This document shows, one piece after another, positions 34,331-46,400 of a stretch of DNA of 64,000 bases (positions within the stretch are counted from its first letter, which is position 1; each line of letters starts with the position of its first letter). The position numbers and the translations under genes were made by a program. The stretch comes from Xenopus tropicalis (taxonomy: Eukaryota; Chordata; Amphibia; Anura; Pipidae), in NCBI RefSeq assembly GCF_000004195.4, contig NC_030685.2:56326516-56390515 (forward strand). Direction: 5' to 3'. The notes below the pieces were generated by a model. It saw only the letters and a list, made by a program, of their open reading frames with translations. It was not told the origin of the DNA and ran no database searches.

Positions 34331-36154
34331 TGCTAAGAGTCTGGGGCAGGAAGGAAAGGAATGCAGAGTGCTAAGAGTCTGGGGCAGGAAGGAAAGGAAT
34401 GCAGAGTGCTAAGAGTCTGGGGCAGGAAGGAAAGGAATGCAGAGTGCTAAGAGTCTGGGGCAGGAAGGAAAGGAATGCAGAGTGCTAAGAGTCTGGGGCA
34501 GGAAGGAAAGGAACGCAGAGTGCTAAGAGTCTGGGGCAGGAAGGAAAGGAATGCAGAGTGCTAAGAGTCTGGGGCAGGAAGGAAAGGAATGCAGAGTGCT
34601 AAGAGTCTGGGGCAGGAAGGAAAGGAATGCAGAGTGCTAAGAGTCTGGGACAGGAAGGAAAGGAACTGAGAGTGCTAGGAGTCTGGGGCAGGAAGGAAAG
34701 GAATGCAGAGTGCTAAGAGTCTGGGGTAGGAAGGAAAGGAATGCAGAGTGCTAAGAGTCTGGGGTAGGAAGGAAAGGAATGCAGAGTGATAAGAGTCTGG
34801 GGCAGGAAGGAAAGGAATGCAGAGTGCTAAGAGTCTGGGGCAGGAAGGAAAGGAATGCAGAGTGCTAAGAGTCTGGGGCAGGAAGGAAAGGAATGCAGAG
34901 TGCTAAGAGTCTGGGGCAGGAAGGAAAGGAATGCAGAGTGCTAAGAGTCTGGGACAGGAAGGAAAGGAACTGAGAGTGCTAGGAGTCTGGGGCAGGAAGG
35001 AAAGGAATGCAGAGTGATAAGAGTCTGGGACAGGAAGGAAAGGAACTGAGAGTGCTAGGAGTCTGGGGCAGGAAGGAAAGGAACGCAGAGTGCTAAGAGT
35101 CTGGGGTAGGAAGGAAAGGAATGCAGAGTGCTAAGAGTCTGGGGTAGGAAGGAAAGGAATGCAGAGTGCTAAGAGTCTGGGGTAGGAAGGAAAGGAATGC
35201 AGAGTGCTAAGAGTCTGGGACAGGAAGGAAAGGAACTGAGAGTGCTAGGAGTCTGGGGCAGGAAGGAAAGGAACGCAGAGTGCTAAGAGTCTGGGGCAGG
35301 AAGGAAAGGAATGCAGAGTGCTAAGAGTCTGGGGCAGGAAGGAAAGGAATGCAGAGTGCTAAGAGTTTGGGGCAGGAAGGAAAGGAATGCAGAGTGCTAA
35401 GAGTCTGGGGCAGGAAGGAAAGGAATGCAGAGTGATAAGAGTCTGGGGCAGGAAGGAAAGGAATGCAGAGTGCTAAGAGTCTGGGGTAGGAAGGAAAGGA
35501 ATGCAGAGTGCTAAGAGTCTGAGGTAGGAAGGAAAGGAATGCAGAGTGCTAAGAGTCTGGGACAGGAAGGAAAGGAACGCAGAGTGCTAAGAGTCTGGGG
35601 CAGGAAGGAATGGGACTGAGAGTGCTAAGAGTCTGGGACAGGAAGGAATGGGATAGAGAGTGCTAAGAGTCTGGGGCAGGAAGGAAAGGAACTGAGAGTG
35701 CTAAGAGTCTGGGACAGGAAGGAAAGGGATAGAGAGTGCTAAGAGTCTGGGGCAGGAAGGAAAGGAACGCAGAGTGCTAAGAGTCTGGGGCAGGAAGGAA
35801 AGGGACTGAGAGTGCTAAGAGAATGGGACAGGAAGGAATGGGACTGAGAGTGCTAAGAGAATGGGACAGGAAGGAATGGGATAGAGAGTGCTAAGAGTCT
35901 GGGGCAGGAAGGAAAGGAACTGAGAGTGCTAAGAGAATGGGACAGGAAGGTAAGGGACGGAGAGTGCTAGGAGTCTGGGGCAGGAAGGAATGGGACTGAG
36001 AGTGCTAAGAGTCTGGAACACAAAGGAAAGGGATAGAGAGTGCTAAGAGTCTGGGACAGGAAGGAATGGGACTGAGAGTGCTAAGAGTCTGGAACACGAA
36101 GGAAAGGGATGGAGAGTGCTAAGAGTCTGGGACAGGCAGGAAAGGGATGGAGAA
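34331..36154. repeat. Minisatellite, 48 units of 38 bp
   Basis: The unit is TGCTAAGAGTCTGGGGCAGG plus AAGGAAAGGAATGCAGAG. Unit starts checked at 34331, 34369, 34445, 35585, 35851, 36079 and 36117 all fall on a strict 38-base grid, so 48 units show no net length change. Units vary only at a few positions (GGGGC/GGGAC/GGGGT; AATGCAG/AACGCAG/AACTGAG/GATAGAG). The left two-thirds is homogeneous and the right third is more mixed. 38 is not a multiple of three and no frame runs through, so it is not coding. Strongly purine-rich on the + strand. Confidence 0.97.
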
Positions 36155-36699
36155 AGTGAAGAGTCTGTAGCTGGATCAGGAATGAAACAGTACTGGAGTC
36201 AAACGGGACTAGGTGCAGGATCAGGACTACAGCAGGAAACAGGACTAGGAAGAGGACTGGAACAAGGCAAGGACCACACAGGAGCCAGAGCAAGGAAAAG
36301 AGAGACAGTGGCTTGCTCAGGAACAGGAAGAGAGGAGAGTTGGGCTTATATAGGGCAGGGTCAGCCTTGATTGGCTGACCCCATTAAACCAATAAGGCTG
36401 CTGCTGGGAACAGATTGGAAAAGGCCAAGTGGTGAGAAATCAGCAAGTCTGCTAGCTGCTCACCTGGCCTAGTGGTTCCTGACTCAATCCGAGCAGAGCT
36501 TTACACTAACCTTCTGTGATAATTTCCCATGACATACAGTGTAAATGAGAAGTGCAGTAGTATGGTATATTACCCAATAAAACATTTAGGATGTAAAAAC
36601 TCTTGTGTAACCCACAAAACAGTAAAAACAGTAGACCATCCATGGTTGGAGCAGTAGCAATCCGTACGTTATGTGCAATAGCATTAAGAGAAAATGGGG
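36155..36699. other. Purine-rich flank of the minisatellite, probably repeat-derived
   Basis: GGATCAGG, CAGGACTA and GGAACAGGAAGAG iterations suggest diverged relatives of the array unit or a parent element. GGGCTTATATAGGGCAGGG near 36343 is TATA-like and might belong to an LTR, but I found no LTR pair. No gene. Confidence 0.35.
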
Positions 36700-36707
36700 G
36701 TTACAGA

Positions 36708-36988
36708 CAGGGTTGAACTGGGCCGGAGGGACACCAGGAAAAAAACCCGGTGGGCCCCGGCACTTGTGGGCCCCGTCTGCCCAGAGCCGATCCCTGCCAG
36801 GGTGCTCCAGGGCCCACAGGCCCCCCTCTCCCAATGCGATTAAGTAAGTAAGTGCGCTCAGGGGAAGGGGTTGGGTCCTCAGTAGGGGTCCCGGGGGGGT
36901 TTGAGGACTACGGCAGGGGTCCCTTGAGGGGGTGCGGGCCCCTGTGGTGGCAGCTCCGGTGGGTCCCTCACCCCCCAGTCCGACCCTG
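36708..36988. mobile_element. GC-rich hAT-like MITE with 8-bp duplication
   Basis: It opens CAGGGTTGAACTGGGCC and closes CCCAGTCCGACCCTG. Flanks GTTACAGA (36700-36707) and GTTTCAGA (36989-36996) match at 7 of 8. The body is very GC-rich with GGGCCC motifs. A 162-codon minus-strand frame (36586-37074) runs across it by chance owing to base composition. Confidence 0.9.
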
Positions 36989-36996
36989 GTTTCAGA

Positions 36997-37112
36997 GCTC
37001 TGAATGTTTTTGAGTGAAGCTGAGCAGGAATCACATGACTGGTTGAAAGTGGATAGGATTATGTGTGTATGCAATATGGAAAGTGGATATTCTCTTTTCA
37101 GATTTAAAATAT
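36997..37112. other. Short unassigned gap
   Basis: Ordinary AT-rich sequence between two repeats. Confidence 0.4.
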
Positions 37113-37325
37113 GGAAGCTATTATACAGAATGCTTGAGATCTAGGGCTTTCTGGATAAAAGGTCTCTCTGTTATTTGTATCTCCATACCTTAAGTCTACT
37201 AAAAAATCATTTAAACATTAAATAAACCCAATAGAACAGTTTTGCCTCCAATAAGGATTAATTATATCTTAGTTTGGATCAAGTAGAAGGTACTATTTTA
37301 TTATTACAGAGAAAAAGGAAAAGCT
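37113..37325. repeat. ACAGGTATGGGA-type element, best-preserved body
   Basis: It carries in order TTCTGGATAAAAGGTCTCTC, ATCTCCATACCTTAAGTCTA, TTTAAACATTAAATAAACCC and TAATTATATCTTAGTTTGG. It gives the uninterrupted order used to recognise the nested insertions at 1893 and 22394. The right end is truncated. Confidence 0.75.
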
Positions 37326-38326
37326 AAAGATGACACAGCAAAGAATATTTGATCATTTAGAACCATAGCAGAGTTAAAGCATTTAGTCCACAATGTATTA
37401 CCAATAAATATATATATGTGCAAGGTAGAAATATGGATGAGCTGTATACAAATTTTTTAATATTTAATAAATAAAGCCCAATTAGGCTTTAATGGTAAGC
37501 ATGAAAGCTTTTTATCAGCATCTGCAGTTTAAATTTATGCTCACAACAAAGCCCCCAAAGCTGTCTGAAGAAATAGAAACATACATTTAAACTGCAGACG
37601 CTGATAAAAAGCTTATGTGCTTTAGGTCATTAATGCAAAGCTGACTTCCAGTTGAGCTCACAGAGGAATTCAAGCTGCCCGTTGCCTTTCTGTCCTTCTA
37701 CTATGGGGAATTCTGCAAATAAAATTTAAGCTAAAGATTAAAAAAAAATTCAAGGGGTAGTAAGTGTACTACCTACTACTATAGCAGTTTTGAGGAGAAT
37801 TAAGTGTTGACCTAATTTGGTGTTACTGGTCCTTTAATTCTGTATCATAAACTAGACTCAAAGAGGAAAGCAGCTAATAGTCCTCTGGGCAGCCCACTGA
37901 TGCATTTGAAATCCTAAGGTCTGTCATTATTTCAGCAATAGCTCATGGAATGCTCAGTAACAATAATGTGAATGGGAGGAAATGAAATGCTCAGTATCAA
38001 GAAACAGCTGCCGGCTAATTCATAATCAAAGGCAGGTATTTTATTTTTCCTTTGTTTTCTCACTTCCCATAGGAATCTAATTAACACAGAATTTTTAAGA
38101 AAGGTTAAAACAGCATTAATGAATTTGTGGCTGTCGTCTTTCATAAGGAACCTCAAAAAAATTGTGAATTAAATGTAAAACCTCAGAATTTAAGATCTGT
38201 TTATCCCTCACGTGTTTCCTACTTATGTGACTACAATCCTGTCTTACTGTAGCATCTAGCAATCACATTATCCATTAGGGTGAAGATACATACACCTACT
38301 AGTAGCAGCTACTTTTTCACGGCTAC
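37326..38326. other. Unassigned stretch with a local inverted repeat
   Basis: GCTTTTTATCAGCATCTGCAG (from 37507, cited in part) is inverted near 37590-37612 as CTGCAGACGCTGATAAAAAGC, a hairpin with about 75 bases between arms. No coding signal. Confidence 0.45.
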
Positions 38327-38329
38327 TAA

Positions 38330-38664
38330 GGGCTCTGGTACACGGGGAGATTAGTCGCCCGCGGCAAAACTCCCTGCTCGCGGGCGACTAATCTCCCCGA
38401 GTTGCCTTCCCCCTGCCATCCCACCGGCGAACATGTAAGTCGGCGGGATGGCAGACGCGGCGGGGCGATTTCGGGAAATCGACGAAAAAGCCTCGCGAGT
38501 CTTTTTCGGCGATTTGCGCAAATCGCGCCGCCGCGTCTGCCATCCCGCCGGCAACTTACATGTTCGCCGGTGGGATGGCAGGGGGAAGGCAACTCGGGGA
38601 GATTAGTCGCCCGCGAGCAGGGAGTTTTGCCGCGGGCGACTAATCTCCCCGTGTATCAGAGCCC
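38330..38664. mobile_element. 335-bp near-perfect GC-rich palindromic MITE (TAA duplication)
   Basis: It opens GGGCTCTGGTACACGGGGAG and closes CTCCCCGTGTATCAGAGCCC. TAA flanks both sides (38327-38329, 38665-38667). The whole element is an inverted repeat centred near 38496 (CTCGCGAG). Each arm also contains its own smaller inverted pair, GGGGAGATTAGTCGCCCGCG against CGCGGGCGACTAATCTCCCC. The high arm identity suggests recent arrival. Frames of 67-104 codons across it are mirror images of the same sequence, not genes. A TAA duplication fits PIF/Harbinger. Confidence 0.92.
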
Positions 38665-38667
38665 TAA

Positions 38668-39439
38668 AGCAAGAAAATACCCTGCCATAGACAATACTGA
38701 GAATTGCCTCTGTTAAATCACATGTAGAGCCAATTATCAGTAAATGATCAGCATTGTCTATTTTAATAGTCACAACAAGAAGCTGCTACTGGTAGCTCTA
38801 TGTGTCTTCATCCTAAGACTGCATTAGCATGCTATAAAGGTATCAGAAGTATTGTATAACTTTCAGCCCTTTTTGAATTTACAGCAGTTTTCTTGTATAA
38901 ACATTGAACAAGCAGAAGATAAGAATGACGAATGATGAATAATAGCATTCTTATTGTTATAATTTTGTGCCAATATATTCTACGGCGTTCAAGAAAGGCA
39001 GAAACAAACCAATGGGATTGCAGAAAAAGCATAAATTGATACATGAGGTCAGAAGGCCTTGCAGTTGAGAACTTACAGTCTAGCATTACAGATTAAAGAG
39101 GTTGATATACCAGGTGAGACTGGAATCCTCCCATTGTGGTTTCTTCATATCAAATGCCCTTTTGGGTTTGGCTCAGACACCTGTACAGCTTATCATGGAG
39201 TAAGTTAGAGTTACATTGGAGCTAGTGAGTAGCCTTTGTCCATAGTGAATTTTTAACCTCCTAGACATACTGTTCTAGTTTTAATAACTGTTTGCAGTTG
39301 ATTTTGGAAGATTACACATAAAGCCATGTTGCTAACTGCCTTGATTGTTTGATGCCACACTCTGAAAGACAAAGAAATTCAGATGAAGATCACTAAATGT
39401 CACTTTGTTATTTCCTTATAACTGAACCAGTGCATCTTA
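38668..39439. other. Unassigned stretch, possible old L2 tail
   Basis: TTTTGTGCCAATATATTCTA and AACTTACAGTCTAGCATTAC (38964-39090) resemble a minus-strand LINE 3' tail (GCGCTATAT-, TGTAAGCTC-) in decayed form. No gene. Confidence 0.4.
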
Positions 39440-40035
39440 AACTGATCATCTATTCAACTCAACCTGACTCTGCTTCACTCAATAACATAACTATTGATGG
39501 TTTGCTCATTAACCTTGACGACCGTCAAAATCTATTTTTCCTGTGCTGCACTGCTAATATCTGTCTTGTTCTCTGTTCAACAACCAACCAATATGGCCAA
39601 CACTCAATATGGGCTCTTCTCATCTTGCCTAGCCAACTTAAGCCTTCTACTAATTGGCCTCCAAGTCTTCAACTTCACCCCTTCATTCTATATTTAACTG
39701 CTTCTAGAATCCAAGTGCCCTCACCTAAGAGAGAAATTACTCCTCCACTGTTAAATACATTATCATAGCTCCCCGTTAAATAAAGAATAACTTGTCTTAG
39801 CTGTCAGAGCTCTCAGCTCCTCTGCAACTCACTATATATCTTCATTTGTCCATTTTTTATGTTTCTGAAAATCTTCTCTGTTTCCTTAGCCTCATACAAC
39901 CTCTGCCTTTTCTTATCAGCCACAACCACTGCCATCTCCCATTATATAACTTTTTTTCTTGCTGCTTATTATCTCTGGAATCACTTCTTTGATGACAATA
40001 CTGTCATCTATGAGTATCAATACAATGTCATTAAT
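39440..40035 (+). mobile_element. L2-like LINE, 3' ORF fragment, heavily decayed
   Basis: Translating + strand frames gives NNITIDGLLINLDD (about 39480), a broken CTANICLVL region, nucleotides for the W-L-P-V-K block (TAGCTCCCCGTTAAATAAAG, about 39766), and FFLAAYYLWNHFFDDNT (39949-40010). This is the same order as in the fragment at 12034-12960 (SIEGTLINPVD, WLPIKQRI, LAAPYIWNALP). Frames are interrupted and no catalytic motif remains. The 123-codon frame at 39397-39768 is part of this relic and not a gene. It is cut off on the right by a MITE. Confidence 0.65.
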
Positions 40036-40037
40036 AC

Positions 40038-40300
40038 AAGTGATGGGCAAAAATACCTTTTCACTTCACCGAAAAACTTGCAAACCTGCAAAAGATTTGC
40101 AAACATTTTACCAAATTCATTGGAGTCAATGGGTGTTTATTTCTTAAGAATGTTCTCACTCCAAATATATAATATATATATTTAAATATATATAATATAA
40201 AGTCAATGGGTATTTTTTCTCAAATTTTTTTTTTTTGCAAATGCATTCGTAAAATAGTGACATTTTGCAAAATACATTGGAATCAAAGCAAAACCAAAAT
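40038..40300. mobile_element. TAGTGATGAGC-family MITE, degraded copy
   Basis: AAGTGATGGGCAAAAATACC, TTCACTTCACCGAAAAACTT and TTCATTGGAGTCAATGGGTG are the left-end phrases of this family. The right end is lost. A TA-repeat tract lies near 40160-40200. Confidence 0.55.
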
Positions 40301-43300
40301 GTGGACATAAATACCAAATGTATCCATTCTGTTTATCAATAAAATGCAAGCATATATTTAACTTCACAATACTCCTTGCTATTGATTCTTACCAAAACAG
40401 TGTACAGCAACCAAACAAAGAATGGAAATCTAAAACAGGTGTCTTTCCTTGGTGATTCCCAGCTTGCTGAAAAAGTACTGAATGCAAGAACAATTTATAT
40501 TTGTGTGTAAATATCACTAAGTTCATCCTAGCAAAAGTGACATTTTATAGATGGTTTTTGTGGCATAGATGATATCAGGGTATATTTTATGGTTGGTGCT
40601 GCTTCAGGGATATTTCCCTGCAGTTAATGCAGTCAAATAGTGATCAATCCTGTCTGACCAAATAATATTCTATTCAATAGAGAATCCCTCATGTGCTTAA
40701 ACTGTTTTCTCGGAGATCCTTGGAGTACACAAATCAATATTCATGTAAGTCCATTTTTGTCAGACTCTTTGAGACATCATTTGGTAACAAGGTTTGCAGA
40801 AGGAGCCCATGGGAACTAACTTGAAGAGACAGCTCATTTCATAGTCATAGACAGCACTTCTGTGAAGGTCACTTATAATAATGACTGGAAAGATTATTCA
40901 ATAGATTCTAAAAGTTTTACAACTGGAACTCACTAGTCAGAAAATAAATGTTACATCAGATTTATGGAAAAGACATATTACATTTTTTGCTGTATTAATA
41001 TGGATATCAGCACACAGTATGAACTTTTGTAGTCCTCAACTTATTAGTACTAAAATAATATGCACTGTATCTCATGTCTTTCAGTAAATACAATACCAAA
41101 CTACAAATCTAAGATATGAAGAACATTTTTTGTGTGATGTTGCGTTCTCCTATAAATGATTTCTAGCAATGTCAATTGACAGGTTCCTGGGTCCCATTTC
41201 ACAAAATATATTTTCTATCCTATTATAACATGCTTTTATTTAAAGTCATTTCTTTCACTCATTAACCAAACTTTTTTTGGTTGGTGGGGCCCCAATCAGA
41301 GATGCATACATTTCTTGTTATGTAGAGCTCCGAGTATTTTACTTTCCATATAATAATAATCAAACATGGATGAAAATGAACAACTCGATATCAAGAATTT
41401 GGTTTTAATCTGTGGGCACCGCAACTTTTTATTGTGGCTATCATTGTACAAGGAATTAGACACTTATGTAATTATACATTCCAGTATACACTATAACGCT
41501 TTCTATTTAGAGACAGATCATGTGCATATATTGTAGTGCTTTCTTTCTATTTTCTATTCTATTTTTTTTCTTGTTCCTTTTGGCATTTGCAACATGAATT
41601 CAGTCATTTAGCATGCAATTTACTGGGAGACTCAGACACACACCATTTGCCATAAGACTATCTTATTAGCAAGTATTTATAAAGTGCCAACATATACTAG
41701 CCAAAAAATTAAAGAAGGAGAGCCCCGGTCACAAGAGCATACATTCTATAAGAACAGAAAACAGTAGTGAGTCCGAGTGAGCTGCATTATAAATAGTTGT
41801 TTTATTAATATTTCTCCCTTGTTCTTCCTCCTACACTATTCATGAAAACCACAATAAACTATCGCTTTGACTCATCATGCTGTAATAGTAACATGCTCTG
41901 TATAATCCTAAAAAACAAATGCCCATGAACTGGGATAGGGAATAAGATATTACAGTATTCTAGGGCAGTTTCTTATTATTCAGATCATATATAAGGTGTC
42001 AGTTAAATGAGTGCAGAAAGTGTGTCTTACAGTCAAGATTTATTCTTATACGTCCTCCTGCAATAGAAAATATTCATTAAGAAAGATACATGACTGCCCA
42101 TAAAGCATTTTTGGTCGGGTCCCCTGAGAAAAAGGTTAAGAATCCCTAACCTTGTGGTTCTGGATTAACAGAAACAAATCAAAATTCTTTGTTACTCAAG
42201 TCCACAAATAGCTGATATATATAGATTTTTCATTAGAATCTCTGTTTTGCTTTAAAAATGAAGTTAAACCCAGTCAAAAATAAAAATGATTTTTCATAGA
42301 GCCAAATAAAATTATTTCTACATGTCTGGTGTAAGTATGATATTAAATGGGCTCTGTTGCCATATACCAATCTTACAGCTAGCAGACTGATAAAACAGTG
42401 TCAAAGTTCCCATCTGGAATATTCTATGTGCAAAAACCCTCCTTTCAACAGATTAATATAATTGGATAATGTGCTTCTAGCTTATTTTATCAGCACAGAC
42501 AAGCACTGACTCATTGGCACCATGATTGACTGAAGCAGCTGATAAACTGATTGAATGTCTTGCTTCAGAGAAGATTAACAGGCAGATCCATGTGGCCTTT
42601 CTGCTAGTGATCAAGCGGTCTGTTGAGAGGAGGGAGAACATTCATTCTTGTCAGCTCATCCTCTCAGACATGGTCCCTGGCTATGAAAGTCCTTGGTTGG
42701 AGCACTGAACAAATGATTGTTATTAACCGGACTCCTTTAGCAAACTTTACACTTAAAAAAGGGTATTGATTCCATTTGAGTATGGAGTGTTCCTCTTGTT
42801 GTAAGACAAATATCAGTTGCAAAGGGTGTAGCTATTGGTTATTTGAAAAGATTGTGTAGTAGCAAATGTCCTTTAATATAATAATTAGTTAATTAATATT
42901 GAATGTAAACTTCATCACCTACTATTGCCATTAAAGCTGTTGATCAGAAAGAGGAAAATAGAGGAACCTAGTGTCATCATCCCTTTCATCTCTAGTTTAA
43001 TGGTGGTATGAGGAGAAAGTATAGCCTCCTTCTAATGTTTGCTCTTAAACTTTCCTTCACTGATATAATTATGACAACAAAAGTACATGTGAAGTCAAAT
43101 ATTCCCTTACATTAGCCCCACTCTGACGTCAGATTGCTACAAATATAATGATATCTCAGTGATTATACGTTCCCCTTAAAATAAATAGTCCTGATGCATG
43201 TACCCAACTGAAATGTATTTGCCCAACATACAAGTTACTGTAAAACATTCCGTCATCTATTTATTTATTAAAAGAAGGTGAACTGAACCAATAGCCCTCC

Positions 43301-43377
43301 AGCTCATTATAGTTATTCATGCACCTTTCAGCCTTACAAAAGAAAACCTAATGAATTCTAAAGATTAGTTACAAGAG
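40301..43377. other. Long unassigned AT-rich stretch
   Basis: No exon, RNA gene or intact transposon found. TTTATAAAGTGCCAACATAT near 41678 looks like a decayed minus-strand L2 tail. TTGGTCGGGTCCCCTGAGAA near 42111 may be a hAT fragment. Confidence 0.35.
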
Positions 43378-43430
43378 ATCCTCTGCATTCACCCATTATC
43401 AATATATATATATATATAGGACATTATTGG
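43378..43430. repeat. Fragment of the fold-back repeat at 19075-19440
   Basis: ATCCTCTGCATTCACCCATT followed by ATCAATATATATA and AGGACATTA matches the arm at 19096-19134, with an expanded TA tract. No second arm nearby. Confidence 0.65.
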
Positions 43431-46400
43431 GGGAATGTAATAAAAGTCATAAGGGGAAAAAAGTGCACAATGTAATATTGTTCATTAGACTGTTATTGCA
43501 TTGTGAATTTTTTAATTGTGCATTGTGAACCTATAAGGCATGCTTGATGGTAGCATAATCTTTTGAAGCAAACATAATAACTTTTTCATTAAGAAGTTTT
43601 ATTACATACACTGTGCACTGTCGCAAACAATTAAATTTGCAAACTTTCTTCTACTGCCGTAAGTGGCCGCTAAACAGCTTCTGCGTTCGCAAAGCCCACA
43701 TAAAATATGCGCAAATACAAATTTGTTCGCACAGTGGCACCTATAGAGGCATCTATAGAAGAGACCCCTTGCCCATAAAATAATCTCAATACAAGTATAA
43801 ATAAATACCATTAATGCCATGCCAAAGCAGCATGTTTATTACCATCTTTTAATTTATTATCATTTATCAATCCCTGTCCCAGTAGATCTTACAGTTTTGG
43901 TTTCGTAGCACATTCTCATAGAACCTTAGGTTCCTTTTATTTAGGAGGCAAATAATCTACCTGTATGCTGCATGTTCATATGTGCAGCAGGAGATTAGGG
44001 AACCCATAGGAAATCCCCAAAGGCACAGGAAACGATACAAACTGCTTGCAGATAGGTCCAAGATTGGAATCAATTGGACCCCAGCACTGAAAGGCAGCAA
44101 TGATAATTACAGTGCTGCATGTTATGAAAGGTTGTGGTGCATTGTGAGAGTTAAAGAAATCTAGACCTTCCTAGACCAAAGAGCAAGAATTATCAGAAAT
44201 TAATTTCCACATTTGCCACTGGAATTCGTACACTAAAAAAATAGTATAACTAGTGAGCAGTCATAGAAAAATATAATGTACAATGAAAGGTAATGTCATT
44301 ATTTTACAGTTTATGAATTAAGAGTTCACAGAATGTTCAAGGGAAGAGAATGATTGCACACCCGTGCCCCTTGAATATGTTATATAATGACAAGTGCATC
44401 TCTATGGAAGATTTCAGGGAAAAGTTAGTGCTGAGTAATTATGCTTAGCTTTACATTACATCTATCATTATATGCAGATAAATCCCAGGGAGACGCAGAC
44501 AAATGCTTCTCTCCAGACAGCCAGATACATAGTTGCTTCTTAGATGTTCAGTATTATTTTGCTCCTGTTTTATTAAAGAGCTTATGATGGGGAATGTCTA
44601 AAATCCCTGGGCCTCTGATAATATTGTTCAGGCTGCAGATCCATGAATGTTTTGTGACTTCCAAAGGATGGATGTTATAAGTCTGGAATATTAATGCAGT
44701 GGCATGCTGGGACGAAATGCAACCCAAGGCAGCAATATGCTTTATAAAAATATGTGGAGAAATAAGTTGTAAAGGATACTGACTAGAACTGCACTAATGG
44801 GAAAATAAAAGCCCCTTTCTTATGCCATTCTGTTTCCTGCTTTTACAGTACGTTGCCTAACCATAAATTCTTTGAAAATGCATAATAAAGTAATTACAAA
44901 GGGTGCTTACATTTAGATGCAAAAGAGAAAATTGCAATGCATTGATGCACTATACCTGAGTTGCCAATAGGTGGAGAAGTGTAATTTAATTGATTTATTT
45001 AATGTTAGAGGTGGTTATTCATACAGTTTGGTTTTGACATAGCTCTCAACATAAAAAGTAGGGTTGTGGGAGCACTCCAATGCTAGTAAAATATACAAGT
45101 ACAATGGAAGTGCAACTGATCTGGTCAAATACAAGCATACAAAAGAGAGAGGGGCTTGATCAATGCACATTCCCTGGTTTCCTGTTTTCTAAATAATTTA
45201 GTATCTATACAAGTGCATGTATCTTCAAAAAGAGGGTTTTTAAGCTACAAAATAATGATCATAAACTTGACAAGGCACTGCATTAAGACTACAGGTGGCA
45301 AACTTGCATATACTTGCACCCATGTCTCATGAGGGACACTTGCTTCCCATTGCCTTTCATGTTGCAGTTTGGCAGTGGAAGTATGTTCAAAATTGTCTAA
45401 TGTTTGATATGTGTGCTAATAAAACACGTGACTTGAATAACTTGAATTATTAAGTTCTGGATTGGTTGTTTACCAAGAACATACATTTTCCAGCATACAG
45501 AAGGTAAGCAGAAGAGTTGCTTTAGTGTTGCTGACTATTACCCTTCACATCTGATTCCATAGAGTTCTGCTGCACAAAGTTTAACTGAGATCTATTCTTT
45601 GATACCTCTGGCTTTACTGTCCAATTGTAAAGTTTGTTATCGAAGCAATGTACAATATATACATTTAAGAGTCTTGCAGAACTAACAAAGCTAATGCTTT
45701 TAAAACGAGTTTTTACAATATTCTGTTAGGCTTCTTACTGGCTTTTTTACTGTAGACATTACAAAGAAGCATCCAACGAGCAATTCACTGCTAACTGGTA
45801 TTTGAAGTGTAGTGATGAAGTGTAATATTGACTCCATGAACTATTCTTCTCAACACACAATTATGACAGTAAAGGCAACTGGAAACATTACACTGCAATA
45901 AGAAAATATAAAAATAAAATTTGTATATGGTGGGCATTATACTACTTGTACTTGAATGCTTCCAGACCCAGAGTGAATTATGGAAAGAAGTTTCTCATAA
46001 TCGATAATCCCTGTATACTCAGGTTCTGTTAGGAAAGTTCAGCCTGTGAAGAAAGTTCAGAATACTGAAATGAATTATCCTAGAGACAAATCTTGCTTAT
46101 ATTTTAATTAAGGATTTTAGTTAGTATGAGTAGGAAGAGTGTTTTATTAGAATAGAACTCTTTCTTGTTCCTAACACGATGAATAGTTGTCTGCCATTAT
46201 TACTGCCCTTGGGACAATTAGGTGTCTAGATTTGCTTTAGACTTCCCTTTTGGGATGTTATGAGCTCATCTCTCTTTCCTTCATAAGTTTTATGTGTTGG
46301 CATAATGCCTAGATCCATCAGAGCTAAATCTGTTTGGGTGTATTTCAGAGTATTCGTACCCTTTCAGTCTTGTTTTGTTGGGTCACATCACATGCAAATC

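Noticed and set aside
34331..36154. CRISPR-like repeat array
   Set aside because: Units are contiguous 38-mers without unique spacers, in a vertebrate genome; it is a minisatellite.
36586..37074. 162-codon minus-strand open frame
   Set aside because: It spans a GC-rich hAT MITE with clear termini and target duplication; proline/glycine-rich composition reflects base content only.
38326..38716. Open frames of 67-104 codons on both strands
   Set aside because: They are mirror readings of a near-perfect palindromic MITE.
39397..39768. 123-codon + strand frame as a new gene
   Set aside because: Its sequence aligns in order with the decayed C-terminal part of an L2-like LINE, so it is a transposon relic.
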